Below, piece by piece: positions 27,487-36,737 of a stretch of DNA of 64,000 nt. The stretch spans positions 62,001 through 126,000 of the forward strand of contig JBOEGQ010000005.1 of NCBI GenBank assembly GCA_050633505.1, given 5' to 3'. The DNA comes from UBA1672 sp050633505 (lineage in GTDB: Bacteria; Pseudomonadota; Alphaproteobacteria; Micavibrionales; Micavibrionaceae). Under the pieces are notes generated by a model that saw only the letters and a program-made list of their open reading frames with translations, was not told the origin of the DNA and did not search any database. Each line of letters begins with the position of its first letter. Position 1 is the first letter of the stretch. Made by a program: the position numbers and the translations under genes.

Positions 27487-28878
27487 ATGGCCAAAGCGCA
27501 AAAATCATATGTTTGTAATTCTTGTGGCGCGATTTCAACGCGCTGGGCGGGGAAATGTGATGCGTGTAATGAATGGAATACAATTGTTGAAGAGGCAGCG
27601 CAGCAAGCCGTACCAAAGGGTCTGAGTGGTAAGCAAAAAGGGCGTATTATTGACTTTGTTGATCTGCGTAATGAAAAGCAAAAAACATATCCGCGACATC
27701 AGACAAAAATTGCAGAATTTGACCGTGTAACGGGCGGCGGCATTGTACCGGGTGCAGCAATCCTGATCGGGGGGGATCCGGGTATCGGGAAGTCGACTTT
27801 GCTTTTACAATCTGTTTGTGCCCTGACTAATAATAATGTTGGGTGTGTCTATATTTCGGGTGAGGAATCAACCGACCAGATCCGTATGCGTGCCAATCGT
27901 TTGGGGCTTGGGGATGCATCGGTGAAGCTTGCTTCGGCGACAAATGTGCGTGATATTCTTGAATCTGTACGAGATGCAGAAAAAGATATTCAACTGCTTA
28001 TCATTGACTCGATCCAGACCATGTATGTCGATTCAATCGATAGTGCACCAGGTACAGTAACGCAGGTGCGTACCTCTGCCCAAGAAATCATCCGTATGGC
28101 GAAAAGCCGTAACATATCGGTGATTTTTGTGGGGCATGTGACAAAAGATGGGCAGATCGCAGGCCCGCGTGTTTTGGAACATCTGGTTGATACTGTCTTG
28201 TATTTTGAAGGGGATCGAAGCCATCATTTTCGTATTTTACGCGCGGTGAAGAACCGTTTTGGCCCCACCGACGAGATTGGCGTGTTCGAGATGGCCGAAC
28301 AAGGTTTGATCGAGGTTGCAAACCCTTCTGCGCTATTTTTGTCACAGAGGCATCAAGATGCGGCAGGTAGTGCGGTTTTAGCGGCGCTTGAGGGGACGCG
28401 TCCCTTATTGGTAGAGGTGCAGGCATTGGTCGCGCCATCGTCTCTGGCATCTCCCCGGCGCGCAGTTCTAGGGTGGGATCATAACCGCTTGGCAATGATT
28501 GTGGCGGTTTTGGAAACGCGTTGTAATATCTCATTATCCAGCCATGATATATTTCTGAATATTGCAGGTGGTATCCGTATTAATGAGCCAGCCGCCGATC
28601 TTGCCGTTGCCGCGGCATTAATTAGTGCGCTTAGTAATAATCCATTACCTGTAGACACGGTGTTTTTCGGTGAAATCGGTTTGGCCGGAGAGGTGCGTCA
28701 GGTTTCTCAAGCTGAAACGCGCATGAAGGAGTCGTCGAAGCTGGGGTTTGAAAAGGCCTTGATTCCAAAGCAACTTAAAAAGAAAAAAGCCAAGAGTGAT
28801 ACGGTAATACGTGTGAACGAAATTAATCATATCCGTGGCTTGGCAGAGTTTTTGGCCATTGAATCCGTGGATGGATAA
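27487..28878 (+). CDS. radA: DNA repair protein RadA
   Basis: RadA/Sms is a hexameric helicase-like ATPase that drives branch migration in recombination. The sequence has the N-terminal C4 zinc finger (CNSC...CDAC), Walker A GGDPGIGKST, the RadA-specific KNRFG motif (in VKNRFGPTDEIG) and a C-terminal Lon-protease-like domain. The length of 463 residues is standard. It stands between the RTX terminator and yaaA, with no close operon partner upstream. Confidence 0.95.
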   Translation: MAKAQKSYVCNSCGAISTRWAGKCDACNEWNTIVEEAAQQAVPKGLSGKQKGRIIDFVDLRNEKQKTYPRHQTKIAEFDRVTGGGIVPGAAILIGGDPGIGKSTLLLQSVCALTNNNVGCVYISGEESTDQIRMRANRLGLGDASVKLASATNVRDILESVRDAEKDIQLLIIDSIQTMYVDSIDSAPGTVTQVRTSAQEIIRMAKSRNISVIFVGHVTKDGQIAGPRVLEHLVDTVLYFEGDRSHHFRILRAVKNRFGPTDEIGVFEMAEQGLIEVANPSALFLSQRHQDAAGSAVLAALEGTRPLLVEVQALVAPSSLASPRRAVLGWDHNRLAMIVAVLETRCNISLSSHDIFLNIAGGIRINEPAADLAVAAALISALSNNPLPVDTVFFGEIGLAGEVRQVSQAETRMKESSKLGFEKALIPKQLKKKKAKSDTVIRVNEINHIRGLAEFLAIESVDG

Positions 28879-28972
28879 TATTGAAAATTCCACTTCGCTT
28901 AATCGATAAAATCATCTTGAGAAGAGCGCAGAGAGATTTTAAACTATCTTTGATTTAACAAAGGATATTTTG

Positions 28973-29749
28973 ATGCTTGCACTTGTTTCCCCGGCTAAAA
29001 AGCTTGACTTCGAGACACCATGGAATTGTGAAGAGGTATCACAATCTGATTTTTTGGATGATACGCAAGAGTTGGTCAATACGGCGAAAACCTTGCCTAA
29101 AGATCGTTTGCAAAGCCTGATGAAGCTATCCGATAAGCTTGGTGAGCTGAATTATGCGCGTTATCAGAACTTTTCTTTGCCTTTTGCGCCTGATAATGCA
29201 AAGCCTGCTGTCTATACGTTTCGAGGTGATACTTATGTCGGGCTGGATGCAGATACTTTATCTGATGATGATATGGCGTTTGCGCAAACGCATTTTCGTA
29301 TGCTCTCCGGTTTGTATGGGATGTTACGTCCGCTTGATCTGATGCAGCCATATCGTCTTGAAATGGGGACGAAGCTCTCAAATCAACGGGGAGAGGATTT
29401 GTATGACTTCTGGGGCGATATTTTAACGCGTGCCTGTAACGACATTACACAAGGCCATAAAGACCGCAGTGTTATTTCCCTTGCGTCGAATGAGTATATT
29501 AAATCCATACAGCCCAAGGCACTGGATGGGGCATTTATCACGTGTCATTTTAAAGAGATTAAGAATGGCGCGCCGAAGGTTATTGGTTTATTTGCAAAGC
29601 GCGCGCGTGGGGCAATGGCACGTTACATGATTCAAAATCGAATTGAAAAACCGGAAGGCCTGAAATCCTTTGATACAGATGGATATGTGTTCCAAGATGA
29701 TCTATCAGATGCCACGAATTATGTCTTTATCCGCAATCAGGAATCCTGA
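28973..29749 (+). CDS. yaaA: YaaA family peroxide-stress protein
   Basis: This 258-residue protein begins with the conserved SPAKKLDFE and contains the SGLYGMLRPLDL and EMGTKL segments typical of YaaA (DUF328). In Escherichia coli YaaA lowers free iron and protects DNA under peroxide stress, and the fold binds DNA. The ATG at 28973 follows an AAAGGA ribosome-binding site; an upstream TTG is unlikely. Its 3' end overlaps the convergent methyltransferase gene by 13 bases. Confidence 0.92.
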   Translation: MLALVSPAKKLDFETPWNCEEVSQSDFLDDTQELVNTAKTLPKDRLQSLMKLSDKLGELNYARYQNFSLPFAPDNAKPAVYTFRGDTYVGLDADTLSDDDMAFAQTHFRMLSGLYGMLRPLDLMQPYRLEMGTKLSNQRGEDLYDFWGDILTRACNDITQGHKDRSVISLASNEYIKSIQPKALDGAFITCHFKEIKNGAPKVIGLFAKRARGAMARYMIQNRIEKPEGLKSFDTDGYVFQDDLSDATNYVFIRNQES

Positions 29750-31044
29750 GGAGCATCGGCTCTCTTTAGAATCGCGGTGAAAAAGCCATCTGTCTGGTGA
29801 CGATGCGGTGTCAGGCGCATAAACGGCGACCCTAAGCCAAGCGCGGGATCAATGGGTTCAACTTCGAATTCGGGGTGTCGTTGCAAAAAGGCCTCGATTT
29901 GATGTTCATTTTCCTGCGGTAATAAAGAGCACGTCGCATAGGCAAAGCGTCCACCGGGTTTTACGGCCTTGGCAACTTTATCCATAATTTCGGATTGTAT
30001 GGTTACCAGCTCCTCCAATGAGGGGCCGTAATTACGCCAGCGCATATCGGGGTTACGACGCCATGTTCCGGTTCCGCTACATGGGACATCGGTTAAAACA
30101 ATGTCGAAGGTGCCTTTTTGGCGCTTAAACCATTTTTTATGTCTGTCATCCGACATTGCACGTAATTCTACAATATCTGCGATTCCTGCCTTTTTATAAC
30201 GCGGACGTCCGCGTTCCAGTCGCTTTTCATCTAAATCTGCTGCAACAATCCGCCCTTTTCTTTGCATTGCGGCGGCCAAGGCAAGTGTTTTACCACCACC
30301 ACCTGCGCAGTAATCAAGAACCTGCATGCCGGGCTGTGCATTACAAAGATGGGCGATAAGTTGTGATCCTTCATCTTGAATCTCAAGCCAGCCTTTATTC
30401 ATGGCCTTTGTTTTTGAAAGATAGGCTTTATCCGCGCAGCGCAACCCCCATGGTGAATGTGGTGTTGGTACGGTTTCTACCCCATCTTTTGCCAAAGACT
30501 TTTGGACGTTTTCGCGTTCCATAATGAATATATTTGCACGGATATCGAGTGTTGCGGCGTCTAACATTGCCTGCATTTCGACTTCGAAATCATCACCAAA
30601 ATAACCACGTAGAGATGCTTCATAAGCATAAGGGCATTCAACCAGAACACTTGATGTCATTTCCGGATGGTTGAGTGTTTGCCCTTCGAGTTTACCAAGC
30701 ATCTCGGTTTCTTTATCGGTGAGAACCTCAGGTGCATATTGTGATCCGTCAAACAGATCTGAAATGCGCTTAATATCATTATTTTCGCCCAGAATTAACC
30801 AAACCAGAACGCGTCCCCGGGTTGTGTCCTCTTGTTCGCACTGGGTTAGCCACCAGTCAAGCCGCGCATGTGCCCGCGCCATGTTATAGACACGTTCTGC
30901 GATCTCACGGCGGTCTTTCGATCCGATATAACGGCGGCTGCGCATGTAATCGCCGACGCAGGAATCCAAAGGCACGCGTCTGGTTTGATCACGTTCTAAA
31001 ACTTCAATGGTGGCTTGAATACGGGATGCTGGTTTCATGAGCAT
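29737..31044 (-). CDS. RsmB-type rRNA (cytosine-C5) methyltransferase
   Basis: A NOL1/NOP2/Sun-family SAM-dependent enzyme that methylates a cytosine in RNA, most likely 16S rRNA. The SAM site VLDYCAGGGGKTLALA (about residues 243-258), the DVPCSGTG motif and the catalytic YATCSLLPQEN segment are all present. An N-terminal helical domain of ~140 residues precedes the catalytic part. The length of 435 residues fits RsmB-like proteins of Alphaproteobacteria, which often sit near guaB as here. The start may be ATG 31044 or 31038. Confidence 0.87.
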   Translation of the reverse strand: MLMKPASRIQATIEVLERDQTRRVPLDSCVGDYMRSRRYIGSKDRREIAERVYNMARAHARLDWWLTQCEQEDTTRGRVLVWLILGENNDIKRISDLFDGSQYAPEVLTDKETEMLGKLEGQTLNHPEMTSSVLVECPYAYEASLRGYFGDDFEVEMQAMLDAATLDIRANIFIMERENVQKSLAKDGVETVPTPHSPWGLRCADKAYLSKTKAMNKGWLEIQDEGSQLIAHLCNAQPGMQVLDYCAGGGGKTLALAAAMQRKGRIVAADLDEKRLERGRPRYKKAGIADIVELRAMSDDRHKKWFKRQKGTFDIVLTDVPCSGTGTWRRNPDMRWRNYGPSLEELVTIQSEIMDKVAKAVKPGGRFAYATCSLLPQENEHQIEAFLQRHPEFEVEPIDPALGLGSPFMRLTPHRHQTDGFFTAILKRADAPQDS

Positions 31045-31077
31045 GACTTCTACAGTAAAAAGTGTAACAGGGCAAGC

Positions 31078-31743
31078 TTAACTCATGAGAACCAAAAGAC
31101 CAACTCCGATCAGAATAAGCCCCGCAACACGGTTAAGGTGTGTCATTGTCTTTTCATTGGAAAAAATAACCTTCATTCGATTTGCAGATAGGGCATAAAT
31201 GCTCAGTGTGATTAGAAATGTGATTGCGATGATTAAGGCTGCGCTTACAATCTCAATAATGCCTGCGTTTTCCAGATCCATAAAGGCGGGAATAAAGCTG
31301 ATGAAAAAGATGAGGTCTTTTGGGTTTGAGGCTGTTAGTAAAAAACCGCTGATAAAAAGCTTCCCCCCTGTTTCCTTTGATGCGCTTTCCAAGGTTTTTG
31401 TCTTGGCCTTTTTCCAATTTTTAATGCCTAAGTAAATTAAATACCAGCCGCCAATCAATTTTATAATTAAGAATAAGAGAGTGTAGTGCGCGGCAATTGC
31501 GGCCAATCCCATCATCGCCAGAAGCGCAAAAAATAAATCTCCTGAGATGATACCGAATATGAATATATATGTTGTTTTGAGGTCTTGAGACAATGCCCGT
31601 CCGATTGTTGCAAACATCGCAGGACCGGGAGATAGGCCTAACATAAGTGTCGCGATGAATAGGGCGATCAAAGAGCTCAAGATGGGGTGGCCTATGTTAT
31701 GATTTTCACGAGTAATAAGCTCGCTGAGATGGCAAGCAAGCAT
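31078..31743 (-). CDS. LysE/RhtB family amino-acid exporter
   Basis: An inner-membrane exporter of the LysE superfamily with about six hydrophobic segments. The hallmark LGLSPGPAMF lies after the first helix, and the segment FLLTASNPKDLIFF matches the family. The substrate cannot be told. The ATG at 31743 overlaps the upstream transporter gene by 52 bases and adds ~20 residues that are unusual for the family. A TTG at 31680 would give a normal N-terminus (SSLIALFIATLMLG), but it lacks a clear ribosome-binding site. Confidence 0.82.
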   Translation of the reverse strand: MLACHLSELITRENHNIGHPILSSLIALFIATLMLGLSPGPAMFATIGRALSQDLKTTYIFIFGIISGDLFFALLAMMGLAAIAAHYTLLFLIIKLIGGWYLIYLGIKNWKKAKTKTLESASKETGGKLFISGFLLTASNPKDLIFFISFIPAFMDLENAGIIEIVSAALIIAITFLITLSIYALSANRMKVIFSNEKTMTHLNRVAGLILIGVGLLVLMS

Positions 31744-32414
31744 TCAACAGCGATGAAAAACTTGGCTTGTGGAATTTTACCATGGAGTTTTTGTCCAAGG
31801 TAGAGTGCAAGCAAAAATCCCGGAAAGGCATACATGCCGGTTATAAATAAGTCAGTTGTCAGTAGCCCTGTTGATATTGTACCGATGGAGCGCGGGATAT
31901 TGGATATCATTAACATGGCAATGATAGTGGCGCGGAATTGTGTTGCGCTGGGTATTTTTTCTTTTAAATACAGGATAAACGCCGGGCCGCCGCCGCCGAT
32001 CATTGCATTTAATGTGCCGCCCAGGGCACCTGCGAGATGGGCGTCCCCCCATCTTATGACTTTACCCAACGGGTCAAAGGATGTGTGTTTGCGCGCAAGA
32101 TGTAAAATGATATAGGCGGCAAGCAATGCCCGAATAATATCGCCATGTAAGATATTCAAAAGTAAGACACCACAAATTGCCCCAATGATTGTGGCAGGTA
32201 ACATCTTGAAGATGTGGCTCCACTGTGTGTCTTTATATGTTTTTACGATAAGCAATCCCATAGAGAACTGATAAATCATCACCATGGAAACAGCGTCCTG
32301 AACAGGCATGAATAAACTAAGGATTGGGATACAAATCAAACCACCTCCAAAGCCAAGTAAGCTTTGGGTGAAGAAGGAGAATGCAACGATAAGGGAAATG
32401 AAAAATAGTGTCAT
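31692..32414 (-). CDS. TauE/SafE family membrane transporter
   Basis: A polytopic membrane protein (about eight segments) of the TauE/SafE (formerly DUF81) family, which is linked to export or uptake of sulfur-containing or small organic anions. Family features include FGGGLICIP in the first repeat and the glycine-rich IGGGGPAFIL in the second. ATG at 32414 (MTLFFIS) is chosen, because the upstream in-frame ATG at 32441 lies inside the terminator hairpin of the preceding gene. It overlaps the LysE-type gene downstream and is probably co-transcribed with it. Confidence 0.82.
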   Translation of the reverse strand: MTLFFISLIVAFSFFTQSLLGFGGGLICIPILSLFMPVQDAVSMVMIYQFSMGLLIVKTYKDTQWSHIFKMLPATIIGAICGVLLLNILHGDIIRALLAAYIILHLARKHTSFDPLGKVIRWGDAHLAGALGGTLNAMIGGGGPAFILYLKEKIPSATQFRATIIAMLMISNIPRSIGTISTGLLTTDLFITGMYAFPGFLLALYLGQKLHGKIPQAKFFIAVECLLAISASLLLVKIIT

Positions 32415-32428
32415 GATACATATTAAAA

Positions 32429-32458
32429 AACCCGGCTGCATAACGCAAGCCGGGCTTT
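32429..32458 (-). terminator. Terminator after the His-rich protein gene
   Basis: On the minus strand AAAGCCCGGCT pairs with AGCCGGG (plus-strand arms 32431-32437 and 32448-32454) and is followed by a run of T. It lies 26 bases beyond the stop of the minus-strand gene at 32484. Confidence 0.85.
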
Positions 32459-32483
32459 TATCAAATGAACTTAAAGAAGCGTA

Positions 32484-32789
32484 TTAGTGCGCTTCCTCAT
32501 GATGTTCTTCATCATGGTTATGCTCGTCTTCAGCGTGATCTGCATCACCGTGCTCTTCTTCAGCATGCTCTGCGTGATCGTGCGCTTCTTCAGCTTGCGC
32601 TTCTTCTTCACCAGCTTGTGCTTCAACTTCGCTTGCTGCTTCTGCTGTTGCTTCTACAGCCGCTTCAGGTGCTTGTGTCGCCGCTTCTACAGCTGCTTCA
32701 GGTGCAGTTGCTTCTTCTGCTTGTACAGAAAATGCAGGTGCAGCAAAAACTGCTACCAATGCTGCAAGAGTCAAGAAATACTTCGTCAT
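32484..32789 (-). CDS. Secreted acidic His-rich protein, possible metal binder
   Basis: A 101-residue precursor with a clear Sec signal peptide (about residues 1-24, ending SVQA-EE). The mature part is Ala/Glu-rich, then turns into a C-terminal stretch of about 35 residues dominated by His, Glu and Asp. Such tails bind zinc, nickel or copper, so a periplasmic metal buffer or chaperone is plausible, but no known family is recognised. ATG 32789 is preceded by GAGGA at good spacing; the upstream ATG 32804 overlaps that site and is rejected. It has its own terminator. Confidence 0.75.
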   Translation of the reverse strand: MTKYFLTLAALVAVFAAPAFSVQAEEATAPEAAVEAATQAPEAAVEATAEAASEVEAQAGEEEAQAEEAHDHAEHAEEEHGDADHAEDEHNHDEEHHEEAH

Positions 32790-32873
32790 GATATTTTTCC
32801 TCATTGATTTTTTTAGTATGAAATCAATATGCGTGGTTTGAAGAAATTTGCAAGTCCTTAATTTGATCCGCGT

Positions 32874-34358
32874 TTATGACTCTGTCCGGTAATTAGGAGC
32901 CTCGCGTGTGATGGTCACATCATGTACGTGGGACTCTTTAAACCCTGCGCCTGTCATGCGAATAAATTCTGCTTTTTCACGCATGTCTGTAATCGTCGCG
33001 GCCCCTGTATATCCCATTGATGCACGTAACCCGCCAACCATTTGATGAATAACATTTGCAATCGGACCCTTGTAAGGAACGCGCCCCTCGATCCCTTCGG
33101 GAACCAGTTTGTTGCTTTGATTAACATTGCCTTGGAAGTAACGGTCGGCTGAGCCCTTAACCATCGCGCCAACAGATCCCATACCGCGGTATGATTTGTA
33201 AGAGCGCCCTTGATACAGAATGACTTCACCGGGTGCTTCATCAGTTCCGGCAAAAACGCCACCCATCATGGCCGCACTTGCGCCGGCGGCGATGGCTTTG
33301 GCAAAATCACCTGAATACTTAATACCGCCATCTGCGATGACCGGAATGTCCTGTTTGTCGCATTCTGCAACGACATCCATAATCGCAGTTAGCTGTGGAA
33401 CGCCAACACCAGCAACAACGCGCGTGGTACAAATAGAGCCTGGGCCTATACCAACCTTTACGGCATTTGCTCCGGCTTTAATAAGGGCCTTGGCCGCTTC
33501 GCCTGTTGCGATATTACCGGCCATAATTTGCAAGTCCGGGTTTTTTGCACGAATTCTGGCAACGGTATCGATCACTGCTCTTGAATGGCCGTGTGCGGTG
33601 TCAACAACGACTAAATCAAGTCCGGCATCTGCCAGAGCGCATGCCCGTTCAACACCGTTTACATCGCCTGTTCCGACGGCTGCCGCCGCGCGTAAGCGTC
33701 CTTGAGAATCTTTTGTCGCATTCGGGAACAATTTTGATCGTTCAATATCTTTAACAGTCATCAACCCAACGCAGTGATCTGCATCATCCACGATAAGGAG
33801 TTTTTCAATGCGGTGTTTATGAAGCATCTTTTTTGCTTCATCCTTTGTAATATCTGTTGTGACTTTTACCAGATTCTCATATGTCATGAGCTCTCGGATC
33901 GGTTGTTCCGGATTATCAGCAAAGCGAACATCACGGTTTGTTAGAATACCGACCAGACGGCCTGTTTCCTCTGTTACCGGTATGCCAGAGATATTATGCT
34001 GGTTCATTAGGTGAAGGGCATCATCCAATGTGGCATCAGGTCGTATAGTGATCGGGTTCAGAACCATACCGGATTCAAAACGTTTAACTTTTCGCACCAT
34101 ATCGGCTTGTTGCTCTATCTCCATATTACGGTGCATCACGCCGATGCCGCCATTTTGTGCCATGGCAATCGCCATATCTGCACTCGTCACAGTATCCATC
34201 GCGGCGGAAAGTACAGGTATGTTCAAGGCAATTTCACGTGTGATGTGGGTTGATGTATCAACCTGATTTGGTTGCACCTCTGATTCCCCGGGAACCAGCA
34301 GAACATCATCAAAGGTCAAAGCCTCACGAATTTTTGTAGAATCTTTTATGCGTGCCAT
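32874..34358 (-). CDS. guaB: Inosine-5'-monophosphate dehydrogenase
   Basis: GuaB makes XMP from IMP, the first committed step to GMP. The 494-residue protein has the N-terminal TFDDVLLVP motif, two CBS domains in the middle, the catalytic Cys loop GPGSICTTR and the flap region after YRGMGSVGAM. ATG at 34358 (MARIKDSTK) follows a GGAG site and matches the usual N-terminus; an upstream ATG at 34403 would add 15 unusual residues. Confidence 0.96.
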   Translation of the reverse strand: MARIKDSTKIREALTFDDVLLVPGESEVQPNQVDTSTHITREIALNIPVLSAAMDTVTSADMAIAMAQNGGIGVMHRNMEIEQQADMVRKVKRFESGMVLNPITIRPDATLDDALHLMNQHNISGIPVTEETGRLVGILTNRDVRFADNPEQPIRELMTYENLVKVTTDITKDEAKKMLHKHRIEKLLIVDDADHCVGLMTVKDIERSKLFPNATKDSQGRLRAAAAVGTGDVNGVERACALADAGLDLVVVDTAHGHSRAVIDTVARIRAKNPDLQIMAGNIATGEAAKALIKAGANAVKVGIGPGSICTTRVVAGVGVPQLTAIMDVVAECDKQDIPVIADGGIKYSGDFAKAIAAGASAAMMGGVFAGTDEAPGEVILYQGRSYKSYRGMGSVGAMVKGSADRYFQGNVNQSNKLVPEGIEGRVPYKGPIANVIHQMVGGLRASMGYTGAATITDMREKAEFIRMTGAGFKESHVHDVTITREAPNYRTES

Positions 34359-34562
34359 TTTTGCAAATCTCCAGCGCTTTAAATTTTCAGGCGAAATTTG
34401 CAAGAGAGTTATAGCGTATTTTTTCCAGAAGTAAAGGAAAGAATCGGAAAGTGGTTTCCAAATAGGTAAAATTGTTATGAAAAATAATAATTTGTTATGA
34501 CTTTTGCTTTATCATCATGGGTATAACCGAAAAATAACAGACAATTAGGTGGGCCTAAGCAT

Positions 34563-35108
34563 ATGATTCCAAATAACAGCATCGCAACAATGTATGTCAG
34601 AATAGCCGGCGAAAATTCTCTTCTTGCGATGGCGCAGAATAACTTACTTTCTAATCTGGATCGCGTTGTAAAAGTGCGCACGCATACTTTCCTTGCCAAT
34701 AATGGACAAACTGAAGATGGTATTAGCCAGAATTTTGGTGATCAAAGACATTACAGTTGGAATGATACAGTGATTGATTGTCGTCATTGCCCTGACCTTA
34801 TTGATAGTGAGCTTTTGCCCGATTTCTGTGAAACAATAACAGAGAATAAACGCTTTATTGTATTTAAAGGCGATATAGAAGAACGTTTGGGCGGACTTAT
34901 TCAAGTCACACCGTTCTATAGTGTTTTGCGTGGTGAAGATAATATGCGCTATAACATCCGCAGTGCCTCGGTTGAAGATTTCGATATGATCCGTGTGGGA
35001 TTGCAATTAACCGCATCTGATGCAGATGCGTTTTCGGAAGGCCTGGCTTATCTTAAAAAGTCTGAATGTCCATTAAATGCAATCAGACGCTCCATGGCAA
35101 ATGCGTAA
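34563..35108 (+). CDS. Hypothetical protein, paralogue of the next gene
   Basis: I do not recognise this 181-residue soluble protein. It shares a weak but ordered pattern with the gene at 35204: a FL-x-x-NG-x-T-x-x-G segment in the middle, an aromatic YxW or YFW soon after, and a C-terminal A-D-x-F-x-EGL-x-x-(L/M)KK segment. It has no signal peptide or membrane helix and ends with its own terminator at 35154. The function is unknown. Confidence 0.65.
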   Translation: MIPNNSIATMYVRIAGENSLLAMAQNNLLSNLDRVVKVRTHTFLANNGQTEDGISQNFGDQRHYSWNDTVIDCRHCPDLIDSELLPDFCETITENKRFIVFKGDIEERLGGLIQVTPFYSVLRGEDNMRYNIRSASVEDFDMIRVGLQLTASDADAFSEGLAYLKKSECPLNAIRRSMANA

Positions 35109-35153
35109 TGCGGTATTTGAAATATTTGTATTAGAAATAACATTATGATAAAT

Positions 35154-35184
35154 AAATCCTACATATGTTTATGTAGGATTTTTT
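35154..35184 (+). terminator. Rho-independent terminator
   Basis: AAATCCTACAT (35154-35164) pairs with ATGTAGGATTT (35171-35181), followed by T residues. It separates the two paralogous genes. Confidence 0.9.
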
Positions 35185-35203
35185 CTGTTAGGCGAGGTTA
35201 TTT

Positions 35204-35692
35204 GTGAAATTAAAAAATATGATACCGGGTTTTTGTCAGGAACATGTTGACCGTATATCTAAGGTTTTCGATGATCGCGCCGACAGGCATGCGGTGCAAG
35301 AGGCGCTGGAAAGTTTCAGTAACAGTATGAGATATGTGTCTGAGACCGGCTTAACAACATTTTTGGAATGTAACGGAAAAACGCCAGAGGGTGAGTGCGC
35401 AACAGGGGCAGAGCGTTTTTATTTCTGGTCAGGTACGCAGGCCTCTGTCCATGAATATGATCAAGGCGAGGTGGAAAAGGCATTAAATGGAACATATGCG
35501 TTTACAGCCTTGCAAAACCGCGTAAGACGGGATAGCGACTGGGCTTTAAAGGCAGAGCCTTATGTCGATGGAAGTGGTGTCATGACATTGGGGTTTAAGA
35601 TCAAGGCGCAATCTGCTGATGAATTCGTGGAGGGGCTGACCAAAATGAAAGAAGTAGAGCGCGAGCGATTGGCTAACCCCGAAATCCTGTAG
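35204..35692 (+). CDS. Hypothetical protein, paralogue of the preceding gene
   Basis: A 162-residue soluble protein of unknown function with a GTG start behind a GAGG site. Its C-terminal half aligns by eye with the protein at 34563 (shared ECNGKTPEG/NNGQTEDG and SADEFVEGL/DADAFSEGL patterns), so the pair arose by an old duplication. Its 3' end overlaps the convergent rlmE gene by 20 bases. A terminator just upstream suggests its own promoter or read-through. Confidence 0.6.
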   Translation: MKLKNMIPGFCQEHVDRISKVFDDRADRHAVQEALESFSNSMRYVSETGLTTFLECNGKTPEGECATGAERFYFWSGTQASVHEYDQGEVEKALNGTYAFTALQNRVRRDSDWALKAEPYVDGSGVMTLGFKIKAQSADEFVEGLTKMKEVERERLANPEIL

Positions 35693-36335
35693 CCACCACA
35701 TATTGCTCTGCGCTTTCTTTACGACTGGCGGGCGGCTTTATGTGTTTCACAGTTGCGAATGATTTCTTCATTTCTTTTAAAAGACTATCTTGTGCGCCAC
35801 CTTGAAATACTTTGGCAATAAAGACGCCATCAGGTTTTAGAACTTCGAGTGCAAAATAATATGCGGCCTCCGCAACGGCCATGATGCGCAAATGATCCGT
35901 TTGTTTGTGGCCGGTCGTGTTGGGCGCCATGTCACTTAATACAACATCGGCGAGACCATCAGATGCTTCTTTGCCTAAGGCCTCTTTAAGGATATCGGGT
36001 GCGTCATCTTCCATGAAATCCATCTGAATGGCTGTTACACCGGGTAATTCATCCATCTCCAAAAGGTCGATGGCAATGACTTTACATCCTTTTTCTGTTG
36101 CAATCTGGCACCATCCGCCAGGGGCAGCACCAAGGTCAATCACTGTCATGCCACTTTGCAGGCAATCAAGTTTTTCATTCATTTCTTTGAGCTTAAACGC
36201 CGCGCGCCCTCTATACCCTTGCTTTTCAGCTTCTGCAACATAGGGGTCGTTTAATTGGCGGTTTAACCAACGGGTCGATGAATTTCTGCGGCCTCTGGCG
36301 GTTTTGACTTTTGTTTTTGGTTTATTGCGAGACAT
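35673..36335 (-). CDS. rlmE: 23S rRNA 2'-O-methyltransferase RlmE
   Basis: RlmE (FtsJ/RrmJ) methylates the ribose of U2552 in the large-subunit A loop. The protein shows the K-D-K-E catalytic tetrad in context: YRGRAAFKL, DLGAAPGGW (SAM motif I), VLSDMAPNTTG, and KVFQG, then RKESAEQYVV. The length of 220 residues is normal. The basic N-terminus (first 20 residues) is common in Alphaproteobacteria. Confidence 0.95.
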   Translation of the reverse strand: MSRNKPKTKVKTARGRRNSSTRWLNRQLNDPYVAEAEKQGYRGRAAFKLKEMNEKLDCLQSGMTVIDLGAAPGGWCQIATEKGCKVIAIDLLEMDELPGVTAIQMDFMEDDAPDILKEALGKEASDGLADVVLSDMAPNTTGHKQTDHLRIMAVAEAAYYFALEVLKPDGVFIAKVFQGGAQDSLLKEMKKSFATVKHIKPPASRKESAEQYVVATGFRG

Positions 36336-36379
36336 ACAGTCTTTCCAGTTTATCTTGTTTTAAGCTATTTCGCCTATCC

Positions 36380-36721
36380 TTACAGTACCATGGAAAGGGA
36401 TGCGAATAAAAAAATTATAAAAAAGATGGATAGGCATGCGGCCATAAACACAATGCCTTCTGTTTTTTTTGAAAAATGGGCAATAATCATGAATAAGGTA
36501 TAAAAGAAACTGGATACGATTAGGCCTCTTGTGTGGACATGCCAGCTTAAAAATCCCATAATGCCGTTCTCGTGACCGATATAAGTCATGGTTTCGGTTA
36601 TAAGACGTATAAGGATAATAGAGCAGATAATAAAAGCCAATGCCCACCAACGATGTCTTTTATGGACACCGAAGAAAGCAATTGGAAGCCAGATAATATC
36701 AACCCAATAGTAATATGACAT
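36380..36721 (-). CDS. Small membrane protein of unknown function
   Basis: A 113-residue protein with about four hydrophobic segments, separated by short loops with HKRHRWW and HVHTRG. No family is recognised. Its start codon is only 16 bases from the divergent M48 protease gene, so any promoters must overlap the coding regions. It is probably an inner-membrane protein. Confidence 0.55.
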   Translation of the reverse strand: MSYYYWVDIIWLPIAFFGVHKRHRWWALAFIICSIILIRLITETMTYIGHENGIMGFLSWHVHTRGLIVSSFFYTLFMIIAHFSKKTEGIVFMAACLSIFFIIFLFASLSMVL

Positions 36722-36737
36722 AGAGGTAGTCTAAGCC

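Noticed and set aside
32465..32807. Two plus-strand frames (Leu-rich and Cys/Phe-rich) over the His-rich gene
   Set aside because: They are antisense shadows of the Glu/Ala/His low-complexity gene, which has a signal peptide, a good ribosome-binding site and a terminator.
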